Both the position numbers and the translations under genes were made by a program. A DNA stretch of 64,000 nucleotides from JAVBNT01 sp031551355 (GTDB taxonomy: Bacteria; Vulcanimicrobiota; CADAWZ01), in NCBI GenBank assembly GCA_031551355.1, contig JAVBNT010000001.1, forward strand, positions 62,001 to 126,000, read 5' to 3'. The notes under the pieces were generated by a model. It did no database searches. It worked only from the letters and a program-made list of their open reading frames with translations, and was not told the origin of the DNA. This document shows, in pieces, positions 50,571 to 59,770 of the stretch. Position 1 is the first letter of the stretch, and every line of letters starts with the position of its first letter.

Positions 50571-52319
50571 TTAATCCCTGGAGATAGCCCCGAATTTGCA
50601 GGTATCAAAGCATTTTCCGCACTTTATGCACAGTTCCTGGGTTATGGTATACACCTTATCCTGAGAAACAGTCGCGGCATGGGTCGGGCAGACTTTTTTG
50701 CACATATTGCATTTTTTACATTTTTGCTGATCCACGGAATATGTTATCAGGCTTTTACAGTATTTTGCCGGGCACTTTTTATTATGTGCATGCGCCATAT
50801 ACTCATCATGGAAATGCTTAAGTGTTGTCAGAACCGGGTTTGGCGCGCTTTGGCCAAGACCGCACAGAGATGATTTTTTGGTCAGCAGCGCAATATCTTC
50901 CAGTCTTTTCAGATCGTCCTCGCATGCTTTGCCGCTTACGAGATTTTCCAGTATTTCCAACATTCTTTTGGTGCCTATACGGCAGAAAGTGCATTTACCG
51001 CAGGACTCTTCCTGGGTAAACGAAAGAAAAAATCTGGCCATTTCAACCATACAGGTGCTGTCATCAATTATGATCATTCCGCCGGACCCCATAATGGCCC
51101 CGGTGGACATTAGGCTTTCGTAATCTACCGGCGTTTCCGCCATTGAGGCGGGTATGCAGCCCCCGGAAGGCCCTCCCATCTGCACTGCCTTGAACTTGCC
51201 GCCTCCGGCGATGCCGCCGCCGATGTTGTTAACAATCTCCGAGATCGTCATTCCCATCTCGACTTCAATAAGTCCCGGTCTGGCTATTTTTCCGGCAGTA
51301 GTGAATACTTTCGTTCCTTTGGAGCGTCCAACCCCGAGAGACGCAAAATGCTCACCTCCGTTTAAAATAATCCATGGTATATTGGCCAGTGTTTCAACAT
51401 TATTGATGTTGGTCGGCTTTCCATGCAGCCCGCTCTGAGCAGGATAGGGAGGTCTGACCCTCGGCATACCGCGCATTCCTTCAATGCTGGCGATCAGTGC
51501 CGTTTCTTCGCCGCAGACAAAAGCCCCGGCGCCTTCTTTAATTTTTATATCAAATGAAAAACCGCTGTTTTTTATGTTGTCACCAAGCAAATTGTGCTGT
51601 TTGGCCTGCTCGATTGCATCTTTTATACGCTCGATCGCCAGCGGATATTCGGCTCTTACATATATATATCCATGCTGTGCGCCTATTGCTCTGGCGGCAA
51701 TCAGCATGCCTTCCACTACCGAATGCGGATCGCCTTCCAGTATCGAACGATCCATAAATGCTCCCGGATCGCCCTCGTCAGCGTTGCAGATCAGGTATTT
51801 AGGTTCTCCCTTTGCTTCGTGCGCCGCTTTCCATTTAAAAGCAGTCGGAAAACCACCGCCGCCGCGTCCCCGCAGGCCGGAAGTCTCTATTTCCTCGATA
51901 ATTTTTTCCGACGATATTTTATTTTCCAGAATTGAACAGATGGCTTTATAGCCGTCATGGGCAATATAATCTTCAATTGATGACGGGACAATGTTACCGC
52001 AGTTGCGCAGCGCGATTCTTTTTTGCGGTTTTAAAAATTTTTCCTTGTCAATAAGCCATTCTTCGATCGGTTTTTTTTCGATAATGTCTTTGTGGACTAT
52101 GTCAATGGCTCTTTCGGGAGTTATATTCCCATAAAGCCGTTTATTTTCTCCGTCATCTATTTCTACAAGGACTTCACAAAAACACATACCGACGCAGCCG
52201 GTTTTAAAAACTTCGATATGTCCAAGATTATTTTTGAAAAGCTCGGCCGTCAATGTTGTTATTACCGCAGTTGCGCCTGCCGATATTCCACAGGTTCCCG
52301 CCCCGATCATAATCTTCAT
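50571..52319 (-). CDS. NuoF-like NADH-binding iron-sulfur flavoprotein (HydB/HndC family)
   Basis: A 582-residue subunit. An N-terminal thioredoxin-like [2Fe-2S] domain (GAGTCGISAGA, CVGMCFCE), the FMN/NADH core (GRGGGGFPTAFKW, NADEGDPGAFMDRS, GEETALIASIEG), a [4Fe-4S] site (ESCGKCTFCRIG) and a C-terminal 2x[4Fe-4S] ferredoxin (CKKCNMCKKVCP, CIKCGKCFDTCK). It accepts electrons from NADH, as in bifurcating hydrogenases and transhydrogenases. Four bases after the NuoE-like gene. Confidence 0.93.
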   Translation of the reverse strand: MKIMIGAGTCGISAGATAVITTLTAELFKNNLGHIEVFKTGCVGMCFCEVLVEIDDGENKRLYGNITPERAIDIVHKDIIEKKPIEEWLIDKEKFLKPQKRIALRNCGNIVPSSIEDYIAHDGYKAICSILENKISSEKIIEEIETSGLRGRGGGGFPTAFKWKAAHEAKGEPKYLICNADEGDPGAFMDRSILEGDPHSVVEGMLIAARAIGAQHGYIYVRAEYPLAIERIKDAIEQAKQHNLLGDNIKNSGFSFDIKIKEGAGAFVCGEETALIASIEGMRGMPRVRPPYPAQSGLHGKPTNINNVETLANIPWIILNGGEHFASLGVGRSKGTKVFTTAGKIARPGLIEVEMGMTISEIVNNIGGGIAGGGKFKAVQMGGPSGGCIPASMAETPVDYESLMSTGAIMGSGGMIIIDDSTCMVEMARFFLSFTQEESCGKCTFCRIGTKRMLEILENLVSGKACEDDLKRLEDIALLTKKSSLCGLGQSAPNPVLTTLKHFHDEYMAHAHNKKCPAKYCKSLITYSVDQQKCKKCNMCKKVCPTHAATVSQDKVYTITQELCIKCGKCFDTCKFGAISRD

Positions 52320-52322
52320 TAT

Positions 52323-52817
52323 CTATCTGTCCTCTCTTAAAATGTTCATTACTGATGTATTGGTTCTGTACTCATCGAGAATTTTTTTTATGGAGTCGGT
52401 TGTCAGCCTGCCGAATACTTTTTGGTCGATCATCATCGCAGGAGCAAGAGAACAGCAGCCAAGGCAGGAGACGGTTGTTAAAGTGAAATAACCGTCTTCA
52501 GTCGTTTCGTCTACATCCGTGTTTAGAAGTTCTTTGAGGGTATCTATTATTTTGGTGGAGTCGTTTACGTGGCAGGCTGTTCCGTCGCAGACCTTAATGG
52601 TGAACATTCCCGGTTCTGTAAGCCTGAATTGCCTGTAAAAAGTTACGACGCCGTATATATCGGACAAAGAGATTCCGGTATGGGCGGATATTTTTTCCAT
52701 TATTCCGGCAGAAATGTATGAATACTCTTTCTGTGCGGCCTGAAGCAGAGGAATTAGGTCGCTGTGTTCCTTATATTCCGCCAGTGCTTCCTGGAAACTG
52801 ATATTTTTATTGCTCAT
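52323..52817 (-). CDS. NuoE-like [2Fe-2S] subunit (HydC/HndA family)
   Basis: A 164-residue thioredoxin-like [2Fe-2S] protein with the ligand pattern CDGTACHVN, then CLGCCSLAPAM, and the N-terminal helical VYGVVTFYRQFR segment. It passes electrons to or from the NuoF-like subunit. Overlaps the upstream DUF4416 gene by 4 bases. Confidence 0.93.
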   Translation of the reverse strand: MSNKNISFQEALAEYKEHSDLIPLLQAAQKEYSYISAGIMEKISAHTGISLSDIYGVVTFYRQFRLTEPGMFTIKVCDGTACHVNDSTKIIDTLKELLNTDVDETTEDGYFTLTTVSCLGCCSLAPAMMIDQKVFGRLTTDSIKKILDEYRTNTSVMNILREDR

Positions 52818-53356
52818 TGTTTTAAAACCTCGGTCGGATTCATTTGTTTTTTGTAAATATTTCTGATTGTAAGTAAGTCATTATAGTAAAGGCTGTTCCT
52901 GAAATCAGGGAATGTCCAGGGAAAGCCGCTGAATTTTCCTTTTGAATAAATAAGGGTCAAATCGGCATAGATACCGCTTCTCAGATATATTTTATGCGGT
53001 CCGTATTTAGCCGAAGCCAGTACTACTTTCATGTAGTCGACATAACCGGGATCTATATTGACCGTCCTTCTGCCGTTCAGCATTAAAATTTTCTCTGTCC
53101 GGTTGGTAAAAACCTTGATTTCCGTAAAAATTTCGGGATCTATGCATTTATTGAAAGAGACAATAACTCTTTTCAGGTCTTTTCCCATTTCCGCCTCGTA
53201 ATAGCCGGTTTTGTCAAAACTAAATTCCTTGCCGCAAAAATCTGCCGTTCCCAATTGCGGTTCAAGTTTTTCAAGTGCCTGCTTGAATACATTTTTATCA
53301 CTGTAAAGCAGGGCACAGAAGATTTTTACTTTTGGAGGTTTTTCCGTTTCTGCCAT
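52814..53356 (-). CDS. DUF4416 family protein, complete
   Basis: A 180-residue soluble protein, paralog of the truncated gene at 1-390. It shows the DUF4416 landmarks KIFCALLYSDKNVFKQAL, FDKTGYYEAEMG, NIDPGYV, KVVLASAKYGPHKIYL and FPWTFPDF. Function unknown. Its stop overlaps the start of the NuoE-like gene (translational coupling), so in this genome it may support assembly or use of that complex, an inference from position only. Confidence 0.85.
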   Translation of the reverse strand: MAETEKPPKVKIFCALLYSDKNVFKQALEKLEPQLGTADFCGKEFSFDKTGYYEAEMGKDLKRVIVSFNKCIDPEIFTEIKVFTNRTEKILMLNGRRTVNIDPGYVDYMKVVLASAKYGPHKIYLRSGIYADLTLIYSKGKFSGFPWTFPDFRNSLYYNDLLTIRNIYKKQMNPTEVLKQ

Positions 53357-53373
53357 ATTTTCACCTGTAATTG

Positions 53374-54150
53374 TTATTTTAGTCCAAGGATAACAGCGGC
53401 TTTTTCACTTATCTGTCTGGAGATACCTATGCCTGACAGCAGTGATATGATGCTTTCAATATCTTTTTTGCCGCCGTCTTTTGTTCCATGTATATGTATG
53501 TCTTTTACATAAATATGAGAGTCGTCCGTATATGCATTCACAATCATATGATTCATCATATCGAATTTGAAACTTTCCTTCCAGGCATCAAAGAATGTGT
53601 TATTATCCACCGGGGTTGTTTTTATTCTGTATCTGAATTTAGTATACCCTTTGTTAAACACCGAAGAAATGTCGATAAGGTTTTCCGTTCTTTGGGCCAT
53701 AAAGCTGTAAGAACCATAAGAGAACGGAAAACTGCCGCCGGATTCCGGCATTTTTACCGGTTTGAAAATCAGATAACCGATATCAGCGAGAAATAGTGAG
53801 CCTTTTATGTCGGCAAGGATGCAGCAGTGCGTGTTGCTTCCGTAAGTTCTGTCTGCGAGAACAAGGCCGCTCTTAAATCCGCAGTAATCAAGTATCTGTT
53901 TCAGAAAAAATGTGAGTGAGAAGCATGTTCCCCCGGTTCCGTGCAGAATATGTTCTTCGATCAATGTGTCCGGCATCCTGAATTCCTGATGGTGTGCAGA
54001 CTCATCCGCCGAGATTATTTTTGATATGTTTTCATATGGTATGGATTTGAAAGCGGACAGTATTTTTGACAGCAGCTGCTCATCGGGCAAAGCCCTGGCA
54101 ATTCCGTAATGCCGTATAAAATGTTCCGCGGAGATTAAATATTTGTGCAT
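53374..54150 (-). CDS. Arylamine N-acetyltransferase-like protein
   Basis: A 258-residue protein with the NAT fold and triad: Cys76 in GTGGTCFSL, His108 in SNTHCC and Asp123 in LADIGY. NATs transfer acetyl from acetyl-CoA to arylamines or hydrazines; similar folds act on other acyl groups. ATG at 54150 has AAGG upstream and is preferred over an ATG nine codons earlier. First gene of the six-gene minus-strand operon, 17 bases before the DUF4416 gene. Confidence 0.8.
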   Translation of the reverse strand: MHKYLISAEHFIRHYGIARALPDEQLLSKILSAFKSIPYENISKIISADESAHHQEFRMPDTLIEEHILHGTGGTCFSLTFFLKQILDYCGFKSGLVLADRTYGSNTHCCILADIKGSLFLADIGYLIFKPVKMPESGGSFPFSYGSYSFMAQRTENLIDISSVFNKGYTKFRYRIKTTPVDNNTFFDAWKESFKFDMMNHMIVNAYTDDSHIYVKDIHIHGTKDGGKKDIESIISLLSGIGISRQISEKAAVILGLK

Positions 54151-54165
54151 TTTACCTTGTAAATA

Positions 54166-54762
54166 TTGAATTTGCAATTATTTTATATTTGGATTATACT
54201 TATGGTTCTTTTGTATTTTACCGTCATTTTACGGCATATTATATGTTTTGCGGCTTGCCGCATCGCGATTCGGGGTGTGCGTTTGACTTACCGTTCTTAT
54301 TTCAGAAAGTATTTTTTTAATCTGGCTTCTATTATAACTGTCGGCTTTCCTTTTGTCGGCTATAAATTTTTAGCCGGCTACATAATTTATAATTCATCGA
54401 AAAGCAATATATCACTGGCTTTATTTGCCGTATTTTCCGTTTGGGCCATAGTTGATCTTTTGTTTAATCTTGTAAGCCTTTTCAGCTATTTACGCAGGGG
54501 GCGTAATGTCTATCCGGTCTGTTTCCTGGCATATCTTTGCCGGCGTATTTCTTTTTTAAAGCAATGGACGGATCTCGGAGAAACGCTTGATATGCTTTTC
54601 TCTTTTACCATTGTTGCCTGTGTTGTCGGCTTAAATCTTTTTGTTTTTATAAATCCGCTGGTCCCGTTATGGAATATTTCCACTGTGGTGAATGTTCTGG
54701 GTGCAGGAATTGTCAGGCTTGGCGTTACGCTTATGAGCGCCAATGAAGAGAACGTTAAATAA
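54166..54762 (+). CDS. Polytopic membrane protein of unknown function
   Basis: A 198-residue protein with about four or five hydrophobic segments (1-25, 48-68, 80-105, 135-160, 165-190) separated by basic loops such as RRGRNVY and CRRISF. No family recognised. The TTG at 54166 has no clear ribosome site; ATG 54202, after GGAT, is an alternative that shortens the first segment. Divergent from the NAT gene with a tiny intergenic gap, so promoters overlap. Confidence 0.55.
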   Translation: MNLQLFYIWIILMVLLYFTVILRHIICFAACRIAIRGVRLTYRSYFRKYFFNLASIITVGFPFVGYKFLAGYIIYNSSKSNISLALFAVFSVWAIVDLLFNLVSLFSYLRRGRNVYPVCFLAYLCRRISFLKQWTDLGETLDMLFSFTIVACVVGLNLFVFINPLVPLWNISTVVNVLGAGIVRLGVTLMSANEENVK

Positions 54763-55086
54763 TGTAACCGTTATAAAAACCTAAGTTGATTACCCTTATC
54801 TTACACTTTTATATCCAACCTTGATTATCTGTATTTTTATGTAATATTGCATGATTACGTATCGTGTTATTATTATATTTTTAGTAAAGTATCAGAAAAT
54901 ATATAGCTTATATTGATTTTTTCACCTATTATTGTTATAATTATGATGAAATTTAAAGTTTAAAAATCTCTGCATATATAAAAAACGGAATAAGTGGGCC
55001 TGGTCTTTTGAGCGGCTAGTGTCATTCATCATAATTTTGAGTTTAAATTTCTGTAATTTCAAATCTCATATGAGAGGATAGTTTTA
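54763..55086. other. AT-rich region upstream of the zinc-ribbon gene array
   Basis: 324 bases, very AT-rich. It should hold the promoter for the array. AGAGGATAG is the ribosome site of the first gene. No terminator, small RNA or ORF recognised. Confidence 0.45.
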
Positions 55087-55755
55087 ATGGAAGTAACTTG
55101 TCCTAACTGCGAAATGTCTTTTTCCGAAAACAGTATGGAATCACGGTTTGGGCTGCTTGTCTGCAGTAATTGCGATCACCGTTTTAAACCGAAGCTTAGC
55201 GGCAATACATCATTGCCCTCAATTTATACTGTTGCCAATGAAGGCTCGGATTTGGTGATACGGAAGAAATGGTATAGGAAAATTTGGGTTTTAGCCTTTT
55301 CTGCCAATTTTGCGGCGTGGTTTTTATTTCTTTTGTGTATCTCTTTTATTCCGCATAAAAGAGAAGACGGTGAGTTTGTGCTGATTATTATTATGGGATT
55401 AATCTGTTTCATTATGGCCTATCTTGTTATTTTGTATCTTTTTGGTGTTACAGAAATAAGAGCCGGAAGAACAGGTATTGACGTAACTTATGCAGCTCCT
55501 TTTCCGGTACCGTTTCTAAAAAATATTTCATTGCCGCTAAATTCTTTGGAACAAATATTCTGTCATCAGAAACTATCAACCGCTAACAGAGGGAAACAAG
55601 CCATAACTTATGATATAAGTGCCGTTCTTAAGAGTGGAGATACTGCAAAGATTGACAATGTGGAAACATGGGAAGAAGGTAAAGCTGTAGAGGCCATACT
55701 TGAAAAACATCTTGGAATTGAAGATGTAGCTGTAGAGGTTGGGTATGGTATATAA
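55087..55755 (+). CDS. Zinc-ribbon membrane protein, array member 1
   Basis: A 222-residue protein. Zinc ribbon C5-x2-C8, C26-x2-C29; a linker ending in DLVIRKKWY; two membrane segments (about 67-89 and 97-118); the family signature TEIRAGRTG; an EQIFC segment; and a C-terminal region AVEAILEKHLGIED. Residues 1-65 are identical to member 2 except one. Function unknown. First of eight same-strand paralogs. Confidence 0.75.
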   Translation: MEVTCPNCEMSFSENSMESRFGLLVCSNCDHRFKPKLSGNTSLPSIYTVANEGSDLVIRKKWYRKIWVLAFSANFAAWFLFLLCISFIPHKREDGEFVLIIIMGLICFIMAYLVILYLFGVTEIRAGRTGIDVTYAAPFPVPFLKNISLPLNSLEQIFCHQKLSTANRGKQAITYDISAVLKSGDTAKIDNVETWEEGKAVEAILEKHLGIEDVAVEVGYGI

Positions 55756-55798
55756 CCGGCCGTGTTTTAAGGAGTAATTAGAATTTGGAGGGGTTGTG

Positions 55799-56485
55799 AT
55801 GGAAGTAACTTGTCCTAACTGCGAAATGTCTTTTGCCGAAAACAGTATGGAATCACGGTTTGGGCTGCTTGTCTGCAGTAATTGTGATCACCGTTTTAAA
55901 CCGAAACTTAGCGGCAATACATCATTGCCCTCAATTTATACTGTTGCCAATGAAGGCTCGGATCTGGTGATACGGAAGAAATGGTACCGAAAAGAAAACA
56001 TTATTGTAACCGGTTTTATGACATTCATGGCCTCTGTTTTTATGATTTTGGGAGGGGGATTGCTTTTTAGTTCCGGGCATGATTTTGTAACAAAATTGGC
56101 GGTACTTCCTTTTTTCGTCTGTTTTATTGTTCCCGGCTATTCCCTGATTCTTTCTCTTTACAGTATAACGGAAATCAGGGCCGGAACTTTTGGTGTTGTT
56201 GTAACTTATAAGACTCCTCTGCCGGTTCCGTTTTTGAAAAAAATCTCCTTGCCGCTGTCATCTATTCAACAGATATACTGTGAACAGAAAATAACGTACA
56301 GCGGTTCCCGCAGGGGAGTGCGCAAAACCACATTTAACTATAATATCAATGCTGTTTTGAAAAACGGGGCAACTGCAAAGATTGACAATGTGGAAACGGC
56401 GGAAGAAGGCAGAGCTGTTGAAGGTATGATCGAAAAACATCTTGGAATTTGGGATGAGGCTGTTCCTCAGGAATTTAACTGGTGA
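55799..56485 (+). CDS. Zinc-ribbon membrane protein, array member 2
   Basis: A 228-residue paralog of member 1: the same ribbon (C5, C8, C26, C29), two hydrophobic spans (about 70-92, 98-120), TEIRAGTFG, QQIYCEQK and a VEGMIEKHLGI end. The first 65 codons nearly copy those of member 1 even at DNA level, then diverge abruptly, suggesting gene conversion or recent duplication. ATG at 55799 follows GGAGGGG; a GTG one codon earlier is less likely. Confidence 0.75.
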   Translation: MEVTCPNCEMSFAENSMESRFGLLVCSNCDHRFKPKLSGNTSLPSIYTVANEGSDLVIRKKWYRKENIIVTGFMTFMASVFMILGGGLLFSSGHDFVTKLAVLPFFVCFIVPGYSLILSLYSITEIRAGTFGVVVTYKTPLPVPFLKKISLPLSSIQQIYCEQKITYSGSRRGVRKTTFNYNINAVLKNGATAKIDNVETAEEGRAVEGMIEKHLGIWDEAVPQEFNW

Positions 56486-56554
56486 TGTGAAATAGAGAGA
56501 TTATCTTCTCAATTAAGCAGTTTTGTTTCGTATGAGCAATGGAGGTCCCAAAGG

Positions 56555-57277
56555 ATGGATATAACTTGTTCCCGGTGTGGCAGAGTTTCTAAAGAGAGAG
56601 AGCTTTTGGTAAAATTTGGACTTGCATTTTGTCCGGCCTGCAACCGTAAGACGGTGTATGAGGCTGAACCTGTTTTTTCATGTCTGTCTTCTAATTACTC
56701 GGTATCTGTTGACGGAGAAGCTCTTGTAATCAAAAGAAGCTGGCGCGATCCTGTTTCCCTGATTTGGACTGTTTTTCTTTTGTTTTTGCCGGTAATTACG
56801 TTTTTATTTATATTATATTCCAATAAATCAGGAGATCTGGAACTTTGCAAAAATATTGTTTGCAATACGGTAAGTAATTTTATCAGTAATATTGTCAACG
56901 GGAAGGATGCTGCAAGTATTTTAATTGCATCCCTGATATCCATTTTGGTTTTGTTATTGATTGGCGGTATTTTGGGTAATTTGCTGAATACGACGGAGAT
57001 GCGTGTTGACGGTAGGCAGATTGCTTTTAGAACATATCCGTTGTTTTTCCTGTCTTCGAATACGCTTGTAGATTGCCACTTCATAGAGAAAATTTTCTGT
57101 GAGAAGGCAGAATACTTAAGCAGGGGGGGAACTCACATATCCTTCAGACTTATTGCCAAATTGAAGGATGGTAAATCTGTTTTGCTTGCCACTTTTAGTG
57201 AAGAGTGTCATGCCGATGCTTATAAAGCGTTTATAGAAAAACGTCTTGGTCTGTATGACGGGCCTGCTGATTTTTAA
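56555..57277 (+). CDS. Zinc-ribbon membrane protein, array member 3
   Basis: A 240-residue paralog with CSRC and CPAC ribbon halves, DGEALVIKRSWRDP before the first membrane span, a longer loop between spans (about 90-128), TTEMRVDGRQ, EKIFCEKAEY and a KAFIEKRLGLYD end. It is the most divergent in the inter-span loop. GGAGG before the ATG. Confidence 0.72.
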   Translation: MDITCSRCGRVSKERELLVKFGLAFCPACNRKTVYEAEPVFSCLSSNYSVSVDGEALVIKRSWRDPVSLIWTVFLLFLPVITFLFILYSNKSGDLELCKNIVCNTVSNFISNIVNGKDAASILIASLISILVLLLIGGILGNLLNTTEMRVDGRQIAFRTYPLFFLSSNTLVDCHFIEKIFCEKAEYLSRGGTHISFRLIAKLKDGKSVLLATFSEECHADAYKAFIEKRLGLYDGPADF

Positions 57278-57332
57278 TGGAAAAGGATATTGCCTTTAAT
57301 TACCCGGTAGTAAAAATAAAGGAGTAAAAAAT

Positions 57333-58016
57333 ATGGAGATAACCTGCCCGCAGTGTAATGCGGTTTTTCAAAAGAGTGATGCAAAAATAAAATTCGGTCT
57401 TGTGTTTTGCCCTGAGTGTGAACATAAGTTCAAGCATGAGGCGGCAACAGTTTTTGTGGATTTGCCGCCGAATTATACTACCTATATTGAAGGCAGGGAT
57501 CTGGTAATCAAGAAAAGCTGGCGCAATATGGTGGGTTTTATTGTAATGACTGTTTTTTCCATTGTCTGGCTTATCGTTCCTTTGACCAGCATAGCGGTAA
57601 TTGTAATAGACGGCAGTACCCAATGGGGCGAGAAGCTTATTGGTGTTATGTTTATATCTGTTTTTCTGATCATAGGTTTGCTAATACTTTATGGTGGCTT
57701 GGGAATGCTGCTTAATACTACGGAGACACGGGTTGATGACAGATATATCACAATATCAACATATCCCTTGCCGTCCTCCTTTAAGAAAGTCGTGGAATCA
57801 TCTTCTGTCGAGCAAATATACTGCAGGGAAGCAATACGTAACGGCTCTAAGGGGAGAACATATATAGTTTATGAACTTACCGCCATACTTACGGACGGCA
57901 GGCGCGTTGCGCTGGAAAGCTTTGACGATGTAGCCCATGCGCGTGCCTATGAAACGTTTATGGAAAAACGGCTGGGGATTAAAAATGAAGCCGTTGATGA
58001 TGAGTATACTTTTTAG
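57333..58016 (+). CDS. Zinc-ribbon membrane protein, array member 4
   Basis: A 227-residue paralog: CPQC and CPEC ribbon, EGRDLVIKKSWRN, two spans (about 70-90, 105-128), TTETRVDDRYI, EQIYCREA, and ARAYETFMEKRLGIKNEAVDDEYT at the end. The C-terminus is almost the same as in member 5. AAGGAG ribosome site. Confidence 0.74.
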   Translation: MEITCPQCNAVFQKSDAKIKFGLVFCPECEHKFKHEAATVFVDLPPNYTTYIEGRDLVIKKSWRNMVGFIVMTVFSIVWLIVPLTSIAVIVIDGSTQWGEKLIGVMFISVFLIIGLLILYGGLGMLLNTTETRVDDRYITISTYPLPSSFKKVVESSSVEQIYCREAIRNGSKGRTYIVYELTAILTDGRRVALESFDDVAHARAYETFMEKRLGIKNEAVDDEYTF

Positions 58017-58071
58017 CTGTATCTGTTTTGCAGAATGAGCCGTAATTAATTTATTTTTTGGAGGTTAAAAG

Positions 58072-58770
58072 ATGAATAGATCCAAAACTTGCCCTCAGTG
58101 TAATTCTTTTTTCATGCCTCAGGCCGCAGAGGCTGAATCCGGTCTTTTCTGCCCGGAATGCTGGCAGAAAATAAAGCAGGATACACCTGCTGTTTCTGTA
58201 GAACTGCCTTCAAATTACAGTAATTATGTTGAAGGCAGAGATCTTGTCATCAAAAAAGGCTGGCGTAAAATATCGGTATTTATTGGTTCTCTGGTTGTTT
58301 TTTTTATCTGGGTTAACCTATTTTTAGCAATTATTTCATCTATATTTATGTCACGTCTGACTGATGGAGGCTTTGATTTTTCCGAAGAGCCTTTTCAGAT
58401 TTTATTTGCCCTGGTTTTTTTAATTATTGGTCTTTTTATCTTCTATAAAATGATTGGTTGTCTGGTTAATGTTACGGAGACGCGTATTGATGACAGGTCT
58501 ATAACAATAAGAACTTATCCCTTTCCGATGTCAGCGAAGAAAGTTCTGGAGTCATACTCTGTTGAGCAGATTTACTGTAAAAAAATAGATTGCAGCGGCT
58601 ACAAAGGACGTCCATATAAAGTTTATGAACTTATGGCTGTGCTTAAAGGCGATCGTCGTGTAAGTTTGGATAAGTTTACCAATATTTACCATGCACGAGC
58701 CTATGAAAAGTTGATGGAAAAGCGTCTGGGAATTAAAAACGCATCTGTTGATGATGAGTATACCGTTTAA
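58072..58770 (+). CDS. Zinc-ribbon membrane protein, array member 5
   Basis: A 232-residue paralog. Ribbon C7-x2-C10 and C27-x2-C30, EGRDLVIKKGWRK, two spans, TETRIDDRSI, EQIYCKKI and an end ARAYEKLMEKRLGIKN followed by SVDDEYTV. GGAGG precedes the ATG. Gap to member 6 is about 50 bases. Confidence 0.74.
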   Translation: MNRSKTCPQCNSFFMPQAAEAESGLFCPECWQKIKQDTPAVSVELPSNYSNYVEGRDLVIKKGWRKISVFIGSLVVFFIWVNLFLAIISSIFMSRLTDGGFDFSEEPFQILFALVFLIIGLFIFYKMIGCLVNVTETRIDDRSITIRTYPFPMSAKKVLESYSVEQIYCKKIDCSGYKGRPYKVYELMAVLKGDRRVSLDKFTNIYHARAYEKLMEKRLGIKNASVDDEYTV

Positions 58771-58819
58771 TATTTATACTTATGCGCTGATATCTTATAA
58801 AATAACGGAGGTATTAAAT

Positions 58820-59521
58820 ATGGATAGGAGCCGTTATTGCCCGCAATGCACTGCTTCTTTTAAGCGGCGGGAGGCAAAAACGGAATTTGGTTTCCTGTTA
58901 TGCCCTGAATGCGGACATAGATTTACTCCGGATTTATTGGCCGTTACCATGGAACTGCCCCAGAGTTATAGCAGCTATGTTGAAGATGGTGAACTGGTGA
59001 TAAAAAGAAATAACCGCACCATCCCTGGATTTATCATTTTACCGTTTATTTTGGGCATTGGATTATTTTTATTTATTGGTCTGTTTTCTTCCATGGTACT
59101 GCCTATTTTAAAAACAGAGGGTGATTTTTCCGGGAAAATTTTTCCGCTTTTATTGGCAAGTTTGTTTTTATTTATCATTTTTTTTGTTCCTTATAATATG
59201 ATTGGAGCTTTGATTAATATTACCGAAACCCGGGTTAACGATAGCTTTATTACCATTACAACCTATCCCTTGCCGACGGCGTTTAAAAAAGTCATAGTAT
59301 CATCTTCAGTTGAGCAGATTTATTGTAAGCACACGCACCACAGACCTTCCCGGGGGCGTTCCTATACTACCTATGAACTTATGGCGATACTTAAAGACGG
59401 CAGGCGTATTCGCCTGGAGCAGTTTGATGACATTTCCTATGCGCGTGCTTATGAAATACTAATGGAAAGGCATCTGGGAATTGTAAGTGAACCGGTTGAC
59501 GGTGAGGATCGCTCCTGTTAA
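58820..59521 (+). CDS. Zinc-ribbon membrane protein, array member 6
   Basis: A 233-residue paralog: ribbon C7, C10, C28, C31; DGELVIKRNNRT; two spans (FIILPFILGIGLFLFIGL and the LLLASLFLFIIFFVPYN region); TETRVNDSFI; EQIYCKHTHH; ARAYEILMERHLGI end. ATG at 58820 follows CGGAGG; an upstream extension that would overlap member 5 is rejected. Confidence 0.74.
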   Translation: MDRSRYCPQCTASFKRREAKTEFGFLLCPECGHRFTPDLLAVTMELPQSYSSYVEDGELVIKRNNRTIPGFIILPFILGIGLFLFIGLFSSMVLPILKTEGDFSGKIFPLLLASLFLFIIFFVPYNMIGALINITETRVNDSFITITTYPLPTAFKKVIVSSSVEQIYCKHTHHRPSRGRSYTTYELMAILKDGRRIRLEQFDDISYARAYEILMERHLGIVSEPVDGEDRSC

Positions 59522-59770
59522 GTAAGCGTCAAACCAAAGACACATTGAATAGCTATGCGAATTCTCCTAAAATTGGATAGTAAGTGGGTTTGGCATTTCT
59601 GTTGCTTTTCGACAAAACTTCTACACGTGTGCCATCAGCTTTCCGGCTCTGCAACGAACCTCGATGTTGCTGCGTCGAAAATCTGATAGCGCACTGACAA
59701 TGTATGGCTTGTGACTGATTGCAACGTTATATTTATTGGGAGTCATTTGAGGATTAGGGAGTGGATGTTT

